This document shows positions 10,698-21,796 of a stretch of 64,000 nt of DNA, one piece after another. The notes under the pieces were generated by a model, which ran no database searches, was not told the origin of the DNA, and saw only the letters and a program-made list of their open reading frames with translations. Numbering within the stretch: the stretch's first letter is position 1; every line of letters begins with the position of its first letter. Origin of the DNA: Pyrinomonadaceae bacterium (GTDB taxonomy: Bacteria > Acidobacteriota > Blastocatellia > Pyrinomonadales > Pyrinomonadaceae); the NCBI GenBank assembly GCA_014380365.1, contig JACMJZ010000007.1:150453-214452 (forward strand). The letters are read 5' to 3'. Made by a program: the position numbers and the translations under genes.

Positions 10698-11474
10698 ATG
10701 TTAGAGATTAAAAACCTACATGCAGGTATCGATGGTAACGAAATTCTTAAAGGCATAAATCTGACCATTAAGAAGGGCGAGATTCACGCGATCATGGGCC
10801 CGAACGGCTCGGGTAAATCCACCCTGGCGAAGGTCCTGGCCGGCCATCCGTCATACGAGGTAACGAAGGGCGAGGTACTCTTCGAAGGAAAGAACTTGCT
10901 TGAGCTGGCGCCCGACGAGCGCGCGCGCGAAGGCATCTTCATGGCGTTTCAATATCCGATTGAAGTCCCCGGGGTATCCAACGCTCAGTTCTTACGACTT
11001 GCCTACAACGAAAAGCGCAAGCACCTGGGCGAAGAAGAGTTGGATCCACTCGAGTTCAAGGATCTCCTGAAGGAGCGCGCCAAGGTGGTTGAAATGGATG
11101 CGAGCTTCATGTCGCGTTCAGTTAACGAAGGCTTTTCCGGCGGCGAGAAGAAACGCAACGAGATTCTGCAGATGGCGGTTTTGGAACCGAAACTCGCGGT
11201 GCTCGACGAAACCGATTCTGGATTGGATATCGATGCCTTGAGAATTGTTGCTGGTGGCGTTAATCAGTTGCACAACCCAGAGAACGCCGTGATTCTGGTG
11301 ACGCATTATCAACGCCTGCTCGACTACATCGTGCCGCAGTTTGTACACGTCCTGGCAAACGGGCGAATTGCTAAAGAGGGCGGCAAGGAATTGGCGCTCG
11401 AACTGGAGGAGAAGGGTTACGACTGGCTCAAGACTGCGGCTGATACGGGCACGCTTGGCGTGCAGGCGAGTTAA
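10698..11474 (+). CDS. sufC: Fe-S cluster assembly ATPase SufC
   Basis: [55 protein letters not shown]. Confidence 0.97.
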   Translation: MLEIKNLHAGIDGNEILKGINLTIKKGEIHAIMGPNGSGKSTLAKVLAGHPSYEVTKGEVLFEGKNLLELAPDERAREGIFMAFQYPIEVPGVSNAQFLRLAYNEKRKHLGEEELDPLEFKDLLKERAKVVEMDASFMSRSVNEGFSGGEKKRNEILQMAVLEPKLAVLDETDSGLDIDALRIVAGGVNQLHNPENAVILVTHYQRLLDYIVPQFVHVLANGRIAKEGGKELALELEEKGYDWLKTAADTGTLGVQAS

Positions 11475-11479
11475 GGAAA

Positions 11480-12829
11480 ATGGTTACCGAAATAACAACG
11501 CGAAACAATTCGTATCGAGAAGCTTATCAAGTTCTTCAGGAACGCACGGCACCCTCCGGTGCTTCGTGGCTTCAGCGCCTGCGTGCAAACGCCTTCGAGC
11601 GTTTTGAGGAGTTGGGCTTTCCCTCGGTGCGGGATGAGGAATGGAAGTACACCAACGTCGCCGCGATTGCCAAGGCTGACTTCCAAAAGGGCGTTTACGC
11701 CGAGAGTTCGAGTCGTGGCTCTGGCGCGAAGGAATTGGCAAGTTTTGGCTCTCCCGAAACTGAGGCCAGCCAGTTGATTTTTGTAAACGGCAAATTGCGA
11801 AGCGACCTGTCCTCGGTCAGCGGCCTTCCGGCGGAAGTGGTTGCATTGGATCTGTCGCAGGCAATTCAGGACGAACGCTATAGCGAGATCGTCAGAACTA
11901 ATCTCGCGCGCCACGCTGACTATATCGCCAACGGGTTCACCGCTCTCAACACCGCATTTATTTCCGACGGCGCCTTTGTATACATCCCCAAAGGCGTCGT
12001 GGTTGAAACTCCCATTCAACTGCTATTCATCTCAGACGGTGCAGGTGTAAATGCGGCAAGCTTTCCGCGCGTCCTGTTGGTTGCCGCAGAGAACAGTAGC
12101 GCGACTCTGATTGAGAGCTACGTGAGTACCCATGATTCGGCGTATTTCACGAATGCTGTAGTTGAGGTTGCGCTCAAGTCCGGCGCTCGTCTGGAGCATT
12201 ACAAAGTTCAGCGTGAAAGCCAGGCTGCGTTTCACGTTGCTACCACCCAGGCGGACCTGGGGCCGAATTCGACCTACGACTCAACTACGATTACTTTTGG
12301 CGCCCGGCTTTCGAGACACGATTTCAGCGTGACGATGGATCATGAAGGCGTGGAGTGTTGGGTCGACGGTTTATATCTCGTCACCGACGACCAGCATACA
12401 GACACTCACTCGGTGATCGATCATCGGCAACCCCACTGCACCAGTCATCAACTTTACAAGGGCATTCTCGACGGCAAGTCGCGGGCAGTCTTCAACGGCA
12501 AAGTCTTCGTGCGCCATGACGCGCAAAAGACCGACGCCATGCAGACTAACAAGAACCTGTTGCTATCGAATGAAGCTCGCGTGGACACCAAGCCACAACT
12601 GGAAATTTTGGCCGACGATGTTAAGTGCGCACACGGCGCCGCAGTTGGGCAGATTGATGAGGATGAGTTGTTCTACCTGGCGACGCGAGGAATTCATCCG
12701 GACCTGGCGCGCAACCTTCTGACTTACGGCTTTGCCGAAGAAGTGATTGGGAAGATCAAGGTGGACTCTATCAGGGCGCAATTAGATGCGGCAGTCCTCA
12801 ATCGGTTGAACGCGCGGCTTGAGGCTTAA
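11480..12829 (+). CDS. sufD: Fe-S cluster assembly protein SufD
   Basis: DEEWKYTNVAAIAK, VDGLYLVTDDQHTDTHSVIDHRQPHCTSHQLYKGILDGKSRAVFNGKVFV. Confidence 0.95.
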   Translation: MVTEITTRNNSYREAYQVLQERTAPSGASWLQRLRANAFERFEELGFPSVRDEEWKYTNVAAIAKADFQKGVYAESSSRGSGAKELASFGSPETEASQLIFVNGKLRSDLSSVSGLPAEVVALDLSQAIQDERYSEIVRTNLARHADYIANGFTALNTAFISDGAFVYIPKGVVVETPIQLLFISDGAGVNAASFPRVLLVAAENSSATLIESYVSTHDSAYFTNAVVEVALKSGARLEHYKVQRESQAAFHVATTQADLGPNSTYDSTTITFGARLSRHDFSVTMDHEGVECWVDGLYLVTDDQHTDTHSVIDHRQPHCTSHQLYKGILDGKSRAVFNGKVFVRHDAQKTDAMQTNKNLLLSNEARVDTKPQLEILADDVKCAHGAAVGQIDEDELFYLATRGIHPDLARNLLTYGFAEEVIGKIKVDSIRAQLDAAVLNRLNARLEA

Positions 12830-12875
12830 CACAGTATTGTTAGGCACAAGGTCAATAGAGAGCTGGGAGGAATCA

Positions 12876-13229
12876 ATGGGTATCACCTACGTCGAAGGAA
12901 CAGTAACCGGTCCAACCGGGAAAGAAACAACGACTGAGTTCCTTGTGGACAGCGGGGCCAAATACACGTTGTTGCCTCTGAAGAACTGGAAAGCGATTGG
13001 GCTGAAGCCGCAGCGCCGACTCACTTTTGTGCTTGCTGACGGTACCAAGGTCAAGCGCGACATCGCTGAAGGTTACATCAAGCTTCCTCAGGGCAACACA
13101 CACACGCCCGTGGTTCTTGGAAAGGCTGGAGATGAAGCCTTGTTAGGAGTCGTCACGCTCGAAGAGCTGGGGCTGGTTCTGAATCCTTTTCAGCGTTCGC
13201 TGCATCCCGCTCGAATGATGCTGGCCTGA
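12876..13229 (+). CDS. Retropepsin-like (clan AA) aspartyl protease-family protein
   Basis: Single-lobe fold signature [15 protein letters not shown] and [17 protein letters not shown]. Confidence 0.8.
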   Translation: MGITYVEGTVTGPTGKETTTEFLVDSGAKYTLLPLKNWKAIGLKPQRRLTFVLADGTKVKRDIAEGYIKLPQGNTHTPVVLGKAGDEALLGVVTLEELGLVLNPFQRSLHPARMMLA

Positions 13230-13239
13230 TGATCACCGT

Positions 13240-14505
<1,266 letters not shown>

Positions 14506-14509
14506 TTAA

Positions 14510-14572
14510 GTCCGACAAACTTCAGTTTGTCGCTTCAAGGGTGGACATCGACAAACTGAAGTTTGTCGGACA
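14510..14572. repeat. Inverted pair of the GTCCGACAAACT(T/G)(C/A)AGTTTGTCG family
   Basis: 14510-14532 GTCCGACAAACTTCAGTTTGTCG and 14549-14572 CGACAAACTGAAGTTTGTCGGACA; latter identical to 54388-54411. Confidence 0.9.
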
Positions 14573-14582
14573 TTAGATAAAC

Positions 14583-15041
14583 ATGTCAGAACTCAGCGAA
14601 CTGTATCAGCAGGTCATTCTCGACCATAACAAGAAGCCGCGAAACTTCCGCAAGCTGGAGACGGCCAACCATTCTGCCGAGGGTTTCAATCCGCTCTGCG
14701 GCGATCACCTGACAGTTTATCTGAATCTGGAGGAGGGCGCGGTGAAGGAAATAAGCTTCGAAGGTTCCGGATGCGCCATTTCCAAGGCTGCAGCAAGTAT
14801 GATGACGCAGGCGTTGAAGGGAAAAAGCAAGCAGCAAGCGGAATCGCTCTTCAAAGAGTTTCATGGAATGGTCGCAGGTGATTCAGTAGTCAGCGATGAA
14901 GAAGACGCCAGCGACGGCCTCGGTAATCTTAAGGTCTTCTCGGGCGTCCGCGAATTTCCGGTCAGAGTAAAATGCGCCACGCTCCCATGGCATACCATGC
15001 ACGCCGCGCTTAACAACCAGGCTCTCATCTCCACCGAATAA
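14583..15041 (+). CDS. sufU: SufU/IscU-like Fe-S scaffold (NifU N-terminal)
   Basis: LYQQVILDHNKKPRNFR, NPLCGDHLTVYL, GSGCAISKAAASMMT, RVKCATLPWHTM. Confidence 0.94.
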   Translation: MSELSELYQQVILDHNKKPRNFRKLETANHSAEGFNPLCGDHLTVYLNLEEGAVKEISFEGSGCAISKAAASMMTQALKGKSKQQAESLFKEFHGMVAGDSVVSDEEDASDGLGNLKVFSGVREFPVRVKCATLPWHTMHAALNNQALISTE

Positions 15042-15084
15042 TGAATCAGCAATATAGTTTTTCTTGCAGGTTGCCTGGTGGGCA

Positions 15085-15180
15085 TCCTTTGCGTTCCTTT
15101 GCGCGTTCGATTGCGTGCTTTGCGGCGAAAGAAACAGCGGAAACCCCAGAGAACGCAAAGTTGGCGCAAAGAGCCGCAAT
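15085..15180. repeat. Inverted repeat (CTTTGCGTTCCTTTGCG ... CGCAAAGTTGGCGCAAAG)
   Basis: Complementary arms; translated as spurious N-terminal extension of the menC ORF. Confidence 0.75.
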
Positions 15181-15275
15181 GGGCAAAGGCCGCCGTCTTT
15201 TGTTGTGCGGCTGACAAACTACGGACTGGTGGGCATAATGTCTCAACTCAAAGTTCAAGACAGGGCACCTATCCA

Positions 15276-16409
15276 GTGATCATAACTTCCGTCGAGTTGC
15301 GTCAGATCAACCTTCCCTTAGTCCATCCTTTCGAGACTAGTTTCGGCCGAACTACCGAGCGGCACATTCTGCTGGTTCGGGTCGTGGACCACGACGGGGT
15401 GGTTGGTTGGGGTGAATGCACGGCTGGCGAAGGTCCGTTCTATAGTTACGAATGGGTGGACACAGCCTGGCCAACTCTGAAGACCTACCTCGCGCCTATG
15501 GTCGTCGGAAGGGAAATCAACTCCGCTGCGGATGTATGGACGCTGATGCGCTCGGTGCGCGGGCATCGCATGGCGAAAGCAGCTATTGAAAACGCAGTCT
15601 GGGACCTGGAGGCCCGGGCGTTAGGTCGGGCACTTTGGAAACATCTCGGCGGCGTGCGCGAGGAGATTTCTTGTGGCGTCTCGATCGGGATACAACACTC
15701 GCCGGAAGAGCTGATTGAAAAGATCGAGAAAGAGTTAGCAGCGGGTTATCAAAGGATCAAGATCAAAATCAAACCGGGTTGGGATCTGAAGATTATCGAG
15801 GAAGTGCGTAAACGCTTTCCTGAGATTCAGTTGATGGGTGATGCGAACTCCGCCTACACGCTCGCCGATGTTCCCCTTTTCAGGGAGGTGGATCAGTTTA
15901 ATCTAATGATGATCGAGCAGCCCCTAGCTCACGACGACATCTTCGATCACGCGGAGCTACAAAAACAGATCAAGACGCCCATCTGCCTGGACGAGTCGAT
16001 ACGAACGAACGCGGACGCGCAGCATGCGATTCAGCTTGGCGCCTGTCAGATAGTCAATCTAAAGCTTGGCCGTGTCGGCGGGCACGCGCAGGCGAGGCAA
16101 GTCGAAACAGTTTGTCGCGATCAGGGTATTCCTGTTTGGTGCGGTGGCATGCTTGAGTCTGGGGTGGGACGCGCTCACAACATCGCGATGGCCACACTTG
16201 CCGGGTTCACGTTGCCGGGCGACGTCTCGGCCAGTTCAAGGTATTGGGAAGAAGACATCATCGACCCAGCCGTGACTGTGAGTCCCAGCGGAACAATCAA
16301 GGCGCCGGATGCACCGGGCATTGGATTTGAAGTTAATCTCTCACGAATCGATAGGTTGACTGTCAGAAAAGAAACGATTACCAAGTTAGATACCGCGAAG
16401 CGGTTGTGA
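15276..16409 (+). CDS. menC: o-Succinylbenzoate synthase (enolase superfamily)
   Basis: GTG start; GWGECTAGEGPFYSYEWVDTAW, KIKIKPGWD, LMGDANSAYT, MIEQPL, CLDESI, VWCGGMLESGVGRAHN. Confidence 0.88.
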   Translation: MIITSVELRQINLPLVHPFETSFGRTTERHILLVRVVDHDGVVGWGECTAGEGPFYSYEWVDTAWPTLKTYLAPMVVGREINSAADVWTLMRSVRGHRMAKAAIENAVWDLEARALGRALWKHLGGVREEISCGVSIGIQHSPEELIEKIEKELAAGYQRIKIKIKPGWDLKIIEEVRKRFPEIQLMGDANSAYTLADVPLFREVDQFNLMMIEQPLAHDDIFDHAELQKQIKTPICLDESIRTNADAQHAIQLGACQIVNLKLGRVGGHAQARQVETVCRDQGIPVWCGGMLESGVGRAHNIAMATLAGFTLPGDVSASSRYWEEDIIDPAVTVSPSGTIKAPDAPGIGFEVNLSRIDRLTVRKETITKLDTAKRL

Positions 16410-16563
16410 CCTCCAGCCCAACGTTGCCGCTCGGCGGCTACGTTGGGTATCCGCGGGTGGAAAAGGACGCAACCCCATCGGGGTTGAGGCGGATTTGGGA
16501 ATCCCTACCCCAGGGTAGCCGCGGCGACAACCCTGGGCTGGAGGTCTCAACCGTTTCGCGGTA
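16391..16563. repeat. Composite 173-bp inverted-repeat element with internal hairpins
   Basis: Arms 16391-16420 and 16534-16563 complementary at 28/30 positions; internal CCCAACGTTGCC..CGTTGGG and CCCAGGGTAGCC..CCCTGGG hairpins. Confidence 0.9.
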
Positions 16564-16617
16564 CTTAATCAAAGCTTCCTTTAGTTTGTCGTAGTCCCGG
16601 TGTTGAGCGATCCCAAG

Positions 16618-17778
16618 ATGAGATTTTCTGACTCTGACATTACTGCCTTTAGTGATTACTTTCTCGGCCGCCAGGATGCGATCGTCGCCTTTGCGCGCGC
16701 GCTGGTGGAAGCGGAATCGCCGTCCGGCGACGAGGCCGGAAGTAAGGCGGTGGTTTCTCTTTTAAGTGCGGCGGCGGCGGGGAGCAGCCCAGTCACAACG
16801 AATGAACGGATTGCGAGCGAAAACTACGGCGAACACCTGCGGGTGATTGCGTTCGGGGATTCACGGGAAAAGCCGATTGTCATCTTAGGCCACACCGACA
16901 CGGTGCATCCGCGCGGCTCGGTTCAGCAGCGTCCCTGGCGAGTTGAGGGTAATCGAGCGTACGGACCGGGCGTCTTCGATATGAAGGCCAATTGCGCGCT
17001 GGCTATGGAGGTGGTGCGAGCCTGCGCCGCCACAGGATTAGCGCCACGACGCCCCGTTGTTTTGCTGTTAACCTGCGATGAAGAAACAGGCAGTCGGACC
17101 GGCAGGCAACTGGTCGAAGCTGAAGCGCGCAGGTCTCATGCTGTGTTGGTGCTGGAGCCGCCCGGAAGCGGCGGCCGGGCCAAGACGGGCCGGAAGGGAA
17201 CCGGGATGTTCACGATTGAAGCGCGCGGGAACGCGGCCCATGCAGGATTGGAACCGGAAAAGGGCGCCAGTGCAATTCTGGAATTGGCGCGTCAAACCGA
17301 TCGGCTTCACGCTTTGAATGGGACGGCAGGCGGTATCAGTGTCAACGTCGGAGTCTTCCAAGGCGGCACGCTATCAAACGTGGTGGCCGCTCAAGCGCGT
17401 GCGGAGATCGACGTGCGGTTCAGCAATGCCGACGAAGCAGCGCGAATTGAGAAGGAGATTTACGATCTGCGTCCCTTTGACGAACGGGTGCGGCTCATCG
17501 TGAAGGGGGGCATCAATCGTCCGCCACTCGAGCGTAGTGACAAAGTGCTCGGTCTCTACACCGAAGCCAAAGCATTGGCGCACCGGCTGGGCTTCGAGTT
17601 AGGGGAGATCCAGGTTGGCGGCGCTTCAGATGGGAACTTTGCCGCTGCGGCCGGCGCCGCTGTGCTTGATGGACTCGGAATTGATGGCGACGGCGCCCAC
17701 GCGACGCACGAGCACATCATCCTCGATGACATCCCGCGGCGCGGCGCGCTGCTGGCGGGACTGGTTGCATCGTTGTAG
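16618..17778 (+). CDS. M20-family metallopeptidase (carboxypeptidase G2-like)
   Basis: ILGHTDTVHPRGS, GPGVFDMKANCALAME, CDEETGS, ARGNAAHAGLEPEKGASAI. Confidence 0.9.
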   Translation: MRFSDSDITAFSDYFLGRQDAIVAFARALVEAESPSGDEAGSKAVVSLLSAAAAGSSPVTTNERIASENYGEHLRVIAFGDSREKPIVILGHTDTVHPRGSVQQRPWRVEGNRAYGPGVFDMKANCALAMEVVRACAATGLAPRRPVVLLLTCDEETGSRTGRQLVEAEARRSHAVLVLEPPGSGGRAKTGRKGTGMFTIEARGNAAHAGLEPEKGASAILELARQTDRLHALNGTAGGISVNVGVFQGGTLSNVVAAQARAEIDVRFSNADEAARIEKEIYDLRPFDERVRLIVKGGINRPPLERSDKVLGLYTEAKALAHRLGFELGEIQVGGASDGNFAAAAGAAVLDGLGIDGDGAHATHEHIILDDIPRRGALLAGLVASL

Positions 17779-17871
17779 TAAGTCTAGAGTCGAGAGTCTG
17801 GCTTCTGAAGCTAAGAACAAAGGTTCTTTTGGTGTCGACTCTATACTCTGGACTGCAGACTCCAGACTCTT

Positions 17872-18639
17872 ATGAAAATTGCTACCTGGAACGTCAACTC
17901 AATCATAGCCCGCTTGCCGCACGTAATCCGTTGGCTTGAGGCAGTCCGACCTGATGTGCTTTGCATGCAGGAGACGAAGTGTACCGACGACAAGTTTCCC
18001 TTCGAAGAATTTTCGAGGATTGGTTATTGCGCAAGCGTTTTTGGACAGCCAACCTATAACGGAGTCGCGTTGATTACGCGCCAGGAGTGCGCGGAATTGC
18101 AGCGCGGCAATTATGAGGATCAGGAAGGCGCACACGCACGGCTCCTGGCCGCGACAATTGACGGAGTGCGCATCGTCAATGTGTACATTCCAAACGGCCA
18201 GGCGGTTGGTTCAGAGAAGTTTGAGTTTAAGTTGGACTGGATGAAGCGGCTGCGCAGTTTCTTCGACGCCAACTACCAGCCGGACGTGCCCGTAATCCTG
18301 TGCGGCGATTTCAATGTTGCGCCCGAGGATCGCGACATCCACAACCCGACCCTGTGGCAGGAACGAATCATGTGCAGCACTGCGGAACGCGCGGCGTTGG
18401 ATGAAATAAAGCGTTGGGGATTTACTGACAGCTTCCGCCTGCATCACGAGGACGGGGGACACTTTTCCTGGTGGGACTATCGCGCCGGAGCTTTTCGCCG
18501 GAACATGGGTCTCAGGATCGACCACATGTGGGTGACGACTCCACTAGTTGCACGGAGCATCAATACGTGGATCGATGTCGAGCCGCGAACCTGGGAGCGG
18601 CCATCCGATCACGCGCCGGTGTTGGCGGAGTTTGACTGA
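17872..18639 (+). CDS. xth: Exodeoxyribonuclease III
   Basis: MKIATWNVNSIIARLPHV, LCMQETKCTDDKFP, VYIPNGQ, CGDFNVAPEDRDIHNP, DHAPV. Confidence 0.95.
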   Translation: MKIATWNVNSIIARLPHVIRWLEAVRPDVLCMQETKCTDDKFPFEEFSRIGYCASVFGQPTYNGVALITRQECAELQRGNYEDQEGAHARLLAATIDGVRIVNVYIPNGQAVGSEKFEFKLDWMKRLRSFFDANYQPDVPVILCGDFNVAPEDRDIHNPTLWQERIMCSTAERAALDEIKRWGFTDSFRLHHEDGGHFSWWDYRAGAFRRNMGLRIDHMWVTTPLVARSINTWIDVEPRTWERPSDHAPVLAEFD

Positions 18640-18658
18640 ATGTGTGAGACCTAAACTG

Positions 18659-18691
18659 ACGGCGGCGTGTGCATTGAGCATACGCCGCCGT
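18659..18691. terminator. Strong hairpin between convergent genes
   Basis: ACGGCGGCGTGTGCATTGAGCATACGCCGCCGT. Confidence 0.6.
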
Positions 18692-18704
18692 AGCTTAGTT
18701 GTTC

Positions 18705-18983
18705 TTACGGCGCGAGATTAGTGGGCCCCGGTCCGAGACTGTAGCTAAATCCGCCACTCATCATGGCCAGAATAACGTACAGGATGATCAGCACGGTCCA
18801 AATCATCATGATGTTCTTGATGCCCAATCTACCTGCGTTCATCCAGCCCCAGATGAGACCAAACAAACCGCAGATCAGAGCGAGTATTCCTTTTAGCGCA
18901 CCGTCATTCTGGAAAATCTTAATCGCAACAAAAATCTGGCAGATGATACATCCTACCAAGGCGACGATTGCAAGCATTGCCAT
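18705..18983 (-). CDS. Small multi-TM hypothetical protein
   Basis: Hydrophobic; IIMMIWTVLIILYVILAMM; no family assigned. Confidence 0.65.
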   Translation of the reverse strand: MAMLAIVALVGCIICQIFVAIKIFQNDGALKGILALICGLFGLIWGWMNAGRLGIKNIMMIWTVLIILYVILAMMSGGFSYSLGPGPTNLAP

Positions 18984-19026
18984 TCCGTTTCTCCTCCATT
19001 CAATCGATTAGTTAAATCACGACGTC

Positions 19027-19479
19027 TCAACCTCGAATTAGCTGCGCGAACATAGTCGGGAACAAAAGCAATCGCGCCAGCCAGTAGAGAATTAGACCAC
19101 CTAGAATTATGATTGTTACCCCAGTCTGTCTTTCCAGTCGTTCGGCCTTATGAATCAGCGGCTCGCTCACCGCTCTTGGTAGAATCGTGCTTGTCATCAA
19201 GATAGCGATGAGCACAACAAAGATTGGTGCAAAGGCATGAAATTCAATTGAAGCCTGCACCTCGCCTTTCAGAAGCAGGGTACAGGCGCGAGTCAAGCCG
19301 CAACCGGGACAGGGCAAACCGGTTAACCTAAAAAACGGACACTCCCAGCCCGGGAGACCCAGCGAGAAAAGTGCGAAGTTGAGGCCCAGGGCTCCTGTCA
19401 GAACGAATCCGAACCTGCGATCACGCAATATCGTTGCTATTGGCGAAAACGCAGTTTGAGACAACATTGCGGGCCGCAT
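19027..19479 (-). CDS. DUF2752-family membrane protein
   Basis: LTGLPCPGCGLTRACTLLLKGEVQASIEFHAFAP signature. Confidence 0.8.
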   Translation of the reverse strand: MRPAMLSQTAFSPIATILRDRRFGFVLTGALGLNFALFSLGLPGWECPFFRLTGLPCPGCGLTRACTLLLKGEVQASIEFHAFAPIFVVLIAILMTSTILPRAVSEPLIHKAERLERQTGVTIIILGGLILYWLARLLLFPTMFAQLIRG

Positions 19480-19552
19480 TCTATAGCAGGTTACGCGGAT
19501 TAACTAACTTTTCTTTTCGTACTCTGTTTTAAGCTTTGGCGCGAGCGGAGAC

Positions 19553-20653
19553 TCAATTCGACGTCAACTCCGCGGTCTTCTCGGTAATGTCCTTCTGTGC
19601 CCACTCATTGTCGCGGCTGGCCTCGCCCGCCTTGGTACGCTTGGCGGCTTTCATCTTCTGTACCAGCTCCATGTGAGTTGAGAAATAGCCCAAACTCTTG
19701 CCCACAAGTTCCTGAACGGAGTTGAACTCCTTGTCAATCATAAATTTCTCGAGGCCTTCTTTGAGTTCGTCGATCATCTTGACCCCATGCAGCATCACTC
19801 CGGTACAAAGCTGAACGGTTGAAGAACCCAGCAACATAAACTCAAGAGCGTCGTGTGAATTCTCAATACCGCCGATGCCGCTGATGGAAACGTCCTGGGG
19901 AAGTCCCAGAGCGAGCTGGCTCACCATACGCAGGGCAATGGGGCGCACGGCTTGCGATGAATACCCGCCGGGCACAGTGTGTCCTTCAACGGTAGGCATG
20001 GGCCGCAGAGTGTTTAGGTCCACTCCAATCACCGAGAGGATCGTATTAATGGCGGAGATGCCCACTGCGCCGCCGCGTACGGCCGCGAGAGACGGCTCTT
20101 TGATGTTTGTGATGTTGGGAGTCATCTTGGCCCAGACGGGAATATTGGAAACCTCCGTCACCCAACTCGTCACCTGCTCGCAAAGATCAGGATGCTCACC
20201 CATTTCCGAACCCATCTTCCGCTCGGTCATTCCATGGGGACAGGAAAAGTTCAACTCGAAAGCATCCACGCCCGTGTCCTGAACCATCCGTGTGAGTTCC
20301 TGCCAGCGCTCTTTTTCATACTCTTCCATGATCGAAGCGATCAAAATGTGCTTAGGGTAGTCCTTTTTGATCTGACGAAACTCATCGAGCCAAACGTCGA
20401 TCGGGCGATCAGAGATCAACTCGATGTTTTCAAATCCGATGACTTCGCCGGAAGTCTTGGATCGGAGTTTACCGTAGCGCGGAACAACGTTGACGACTTT
20501 GGCAGATTCGAGGCTGATGGTCTTCGCGACCGCTCCTCCCCAGCCGGCATCGTACGACTTGGCGATAACGCGGGCGTTGGTTCCCGGCGGCCCGGAGCCC
20601 AGGAGAAACGGATTGGGAAAGGTTATGCCATTAACGACAATCGATAAATCCAT
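19553..20653 (-). CDS. Dihydropyrimidine dehydrogenase PreA-like, without recognisable C-terminal ferredoxin domain
   Basis: FELNFSCPHGMTERKMGSEMGEHPDLCEQV, PVWAKMTPNITNI, GGYSSQAVRPIALRMV; no CxxCxxC cluster at C-terminus. Confidence 0.9.
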   Translation of the reverse strand: MDLSIVVNGITFPNPFLLGSGPPGTNARVIAKSYDAGWGGAVAKTISLESAKVVNVVPRYGKLRSKTSGEVIGFENIELISDRPIDVWLDEFRQIKKDYPKHILIASIMEEYEKERWQELTRMVQDTGVDAFELNFSCPHGMTERKMGSEMGEHPDLCEQVTSWVTEVSNIPVWAKMTPNITNIKEPSLAAVRGGAVGISAINTILSVIGVDLNTLRPMPTVEGHTVPGGYSSQAVRPIALRMVSQLALGLPQDVSISGIGGIENSHDALEFMLLGSSTVQLCTGVMLHGVKMIDELKEGLEKFMIDKEFNSVQELVGKSLGYFSTHMELVQKMKAAKRTKAGEASRDNEWAQKDITEKTAELTSN

Positions 20654-20672
20654 GAGCTCGACTCCTCTTAAT

Positions 20673-20761
20673 GTTTAGAGGCGGGTATCGCCCGCCGGCT
20701 CAACATTGGCTGTGAACTTTTGAAACCATCTTGAACCGGCGGGCGACGCCCGCCTCTAAAC
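20673..20761. repeat. Inverted repeat between preA-like and nitrilase genes
   Basis: GTTTAGAGGCGGGTATCGCCCGCCGGCTCAA (20673-20703) vs complement of 20731-20761, 28/31. Confidence 0.9.
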
Positions 20762-20779
20762 GGTAGATTGAGACACAAA

Positions 20780-21649
20780 TTAATCCGCCACGAGCGCTCC
20801 ATAAGTGTCGGGTCTTCGGTCGCGGAAGAACTGCCAGGTGTTTCGCACTTCGCGAATCATGTCGAGATCCAGATCGGCTACGACTAGCGCGTCCTGATCC
20901 CGGGGCGCCTCAGCGATGAACCGCCCGCGCGGATCACAAAAATAACTCTGCCCATAAAACTCGCCAATGTCCCAGGGCTGTTCGTGACCGACGCGATTGA
21001 TAGCGCCGATGAAGTAACCGTTGGCCACCGCGTGCGCCGGTTGTTCGATCCGCCAGAGGTACTCCGAAAGTCCGGCTACCGTAGCCGAAGGATTGAAAAC
21101 AATCTCGGCGCCGTTGAGTCCGAGTGCCCGCGCTCCTTCGGGAAAGTGACGGTCGTAACAGATGTAAACGCCGACACGCGCGAAGGCAGTCTCAAAGGTA
21201 GGATAGCCAAGATTGCCCGGCCGGAAATAGAACTTCTCCCAGAATCCCGGGTTGACGTGTGGGATATGATTTTTCCTGTACTTGCCAAGATACTTGCCAT
21301 CCGCATCGATTACCGCTGCCGTGTTGTAGTAAACACCGGTGATCTCCTCTTCATAAATCGGAACAATGATCACCATGCCGTGGGCCTTCGCCACTTCCTG
21401 CATGAGTCGCACAGTGGGCCCGTCGGGAATCTTTTCAACCGCTTCATACCAACGCGTCTGTTGTTCCGCGCAGAAGTAGGGCGTGGTGAATATTTCCTGC
21501 ATGCAAAGTATTTGCACGCCCTGTGCGGCGGCCTGGTCGATAAAGCCCAGATGCTTTTCGAGGTTAAGCCGCTTGATGTCTTCAATGGGCAGATCAGTGG
21601 GCGCGGCATTGGAACACTGTATGAGTCCGCATTTAACTGTTCGTGGCAT
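20780..21649 (-). CDS. Nitrilase superfamily amidohydrolase, beta-ureidopropionase-like
   Basis: LCMQEIFTTPYF, YRKNHIPH, GVYICYDRHFPEGARALGLNGAEIVFNPSAT (Glu-Lys-Cys triad context). Confidence 0.9.
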   Translation of the reverse strand: MPRTVKCGLIQCSNAAPTDLPIEDIKRLNLEKHLGFIDQAAAQGVQILCMQEIFTTPYFCAEQQTRWYEAVEKIPDGPTVRLMQEVAKAHGMVIIVPIYEEEITGVYYNTAAVIDADGKYLGKYRKNHIPHVNPGFWEKFYFRPGNLGYPTFETAFARVGVYICYDRHFPEGARALGLNGAEIVFNPSATVAGLSEYLWRIEQPAHAVANGYFIGAINRVGHEQPWDIGEFYGQSYFCDPRGRFIAEAPRDQDALVVADLDLDMIREVRNTWQFFRDRRPDTYGALVAD

Positions 21650-21796
21650 AGTTGAGATTCCTCGTCAGTTGACCTGTTTGTCGATGGATCCAGGGTTGTA
21701 GCGAACGCGCCGTCTGCTGAATCACGCTATTCCCCAAGGCAACGGCATGTTTTATAGCATTGAAGTGGCTGTTTTTTCTATGCGCAACACTCGAGG

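Noticed and set aside
15078-15275. 66-residue N-terminal extension of menC
   Set aside because: Encoded by the CTTTGCG inverted repeat; homologous sequence begins at the GTG at 15276.
17782-17870. AGTCTAGAGTCGAGAGTCT / AGACTCCAGACTCT region as mobile-element ends
   Set aside because: Only loosely complementary simple-sequence-like arms; no clear borders or gene cargo.
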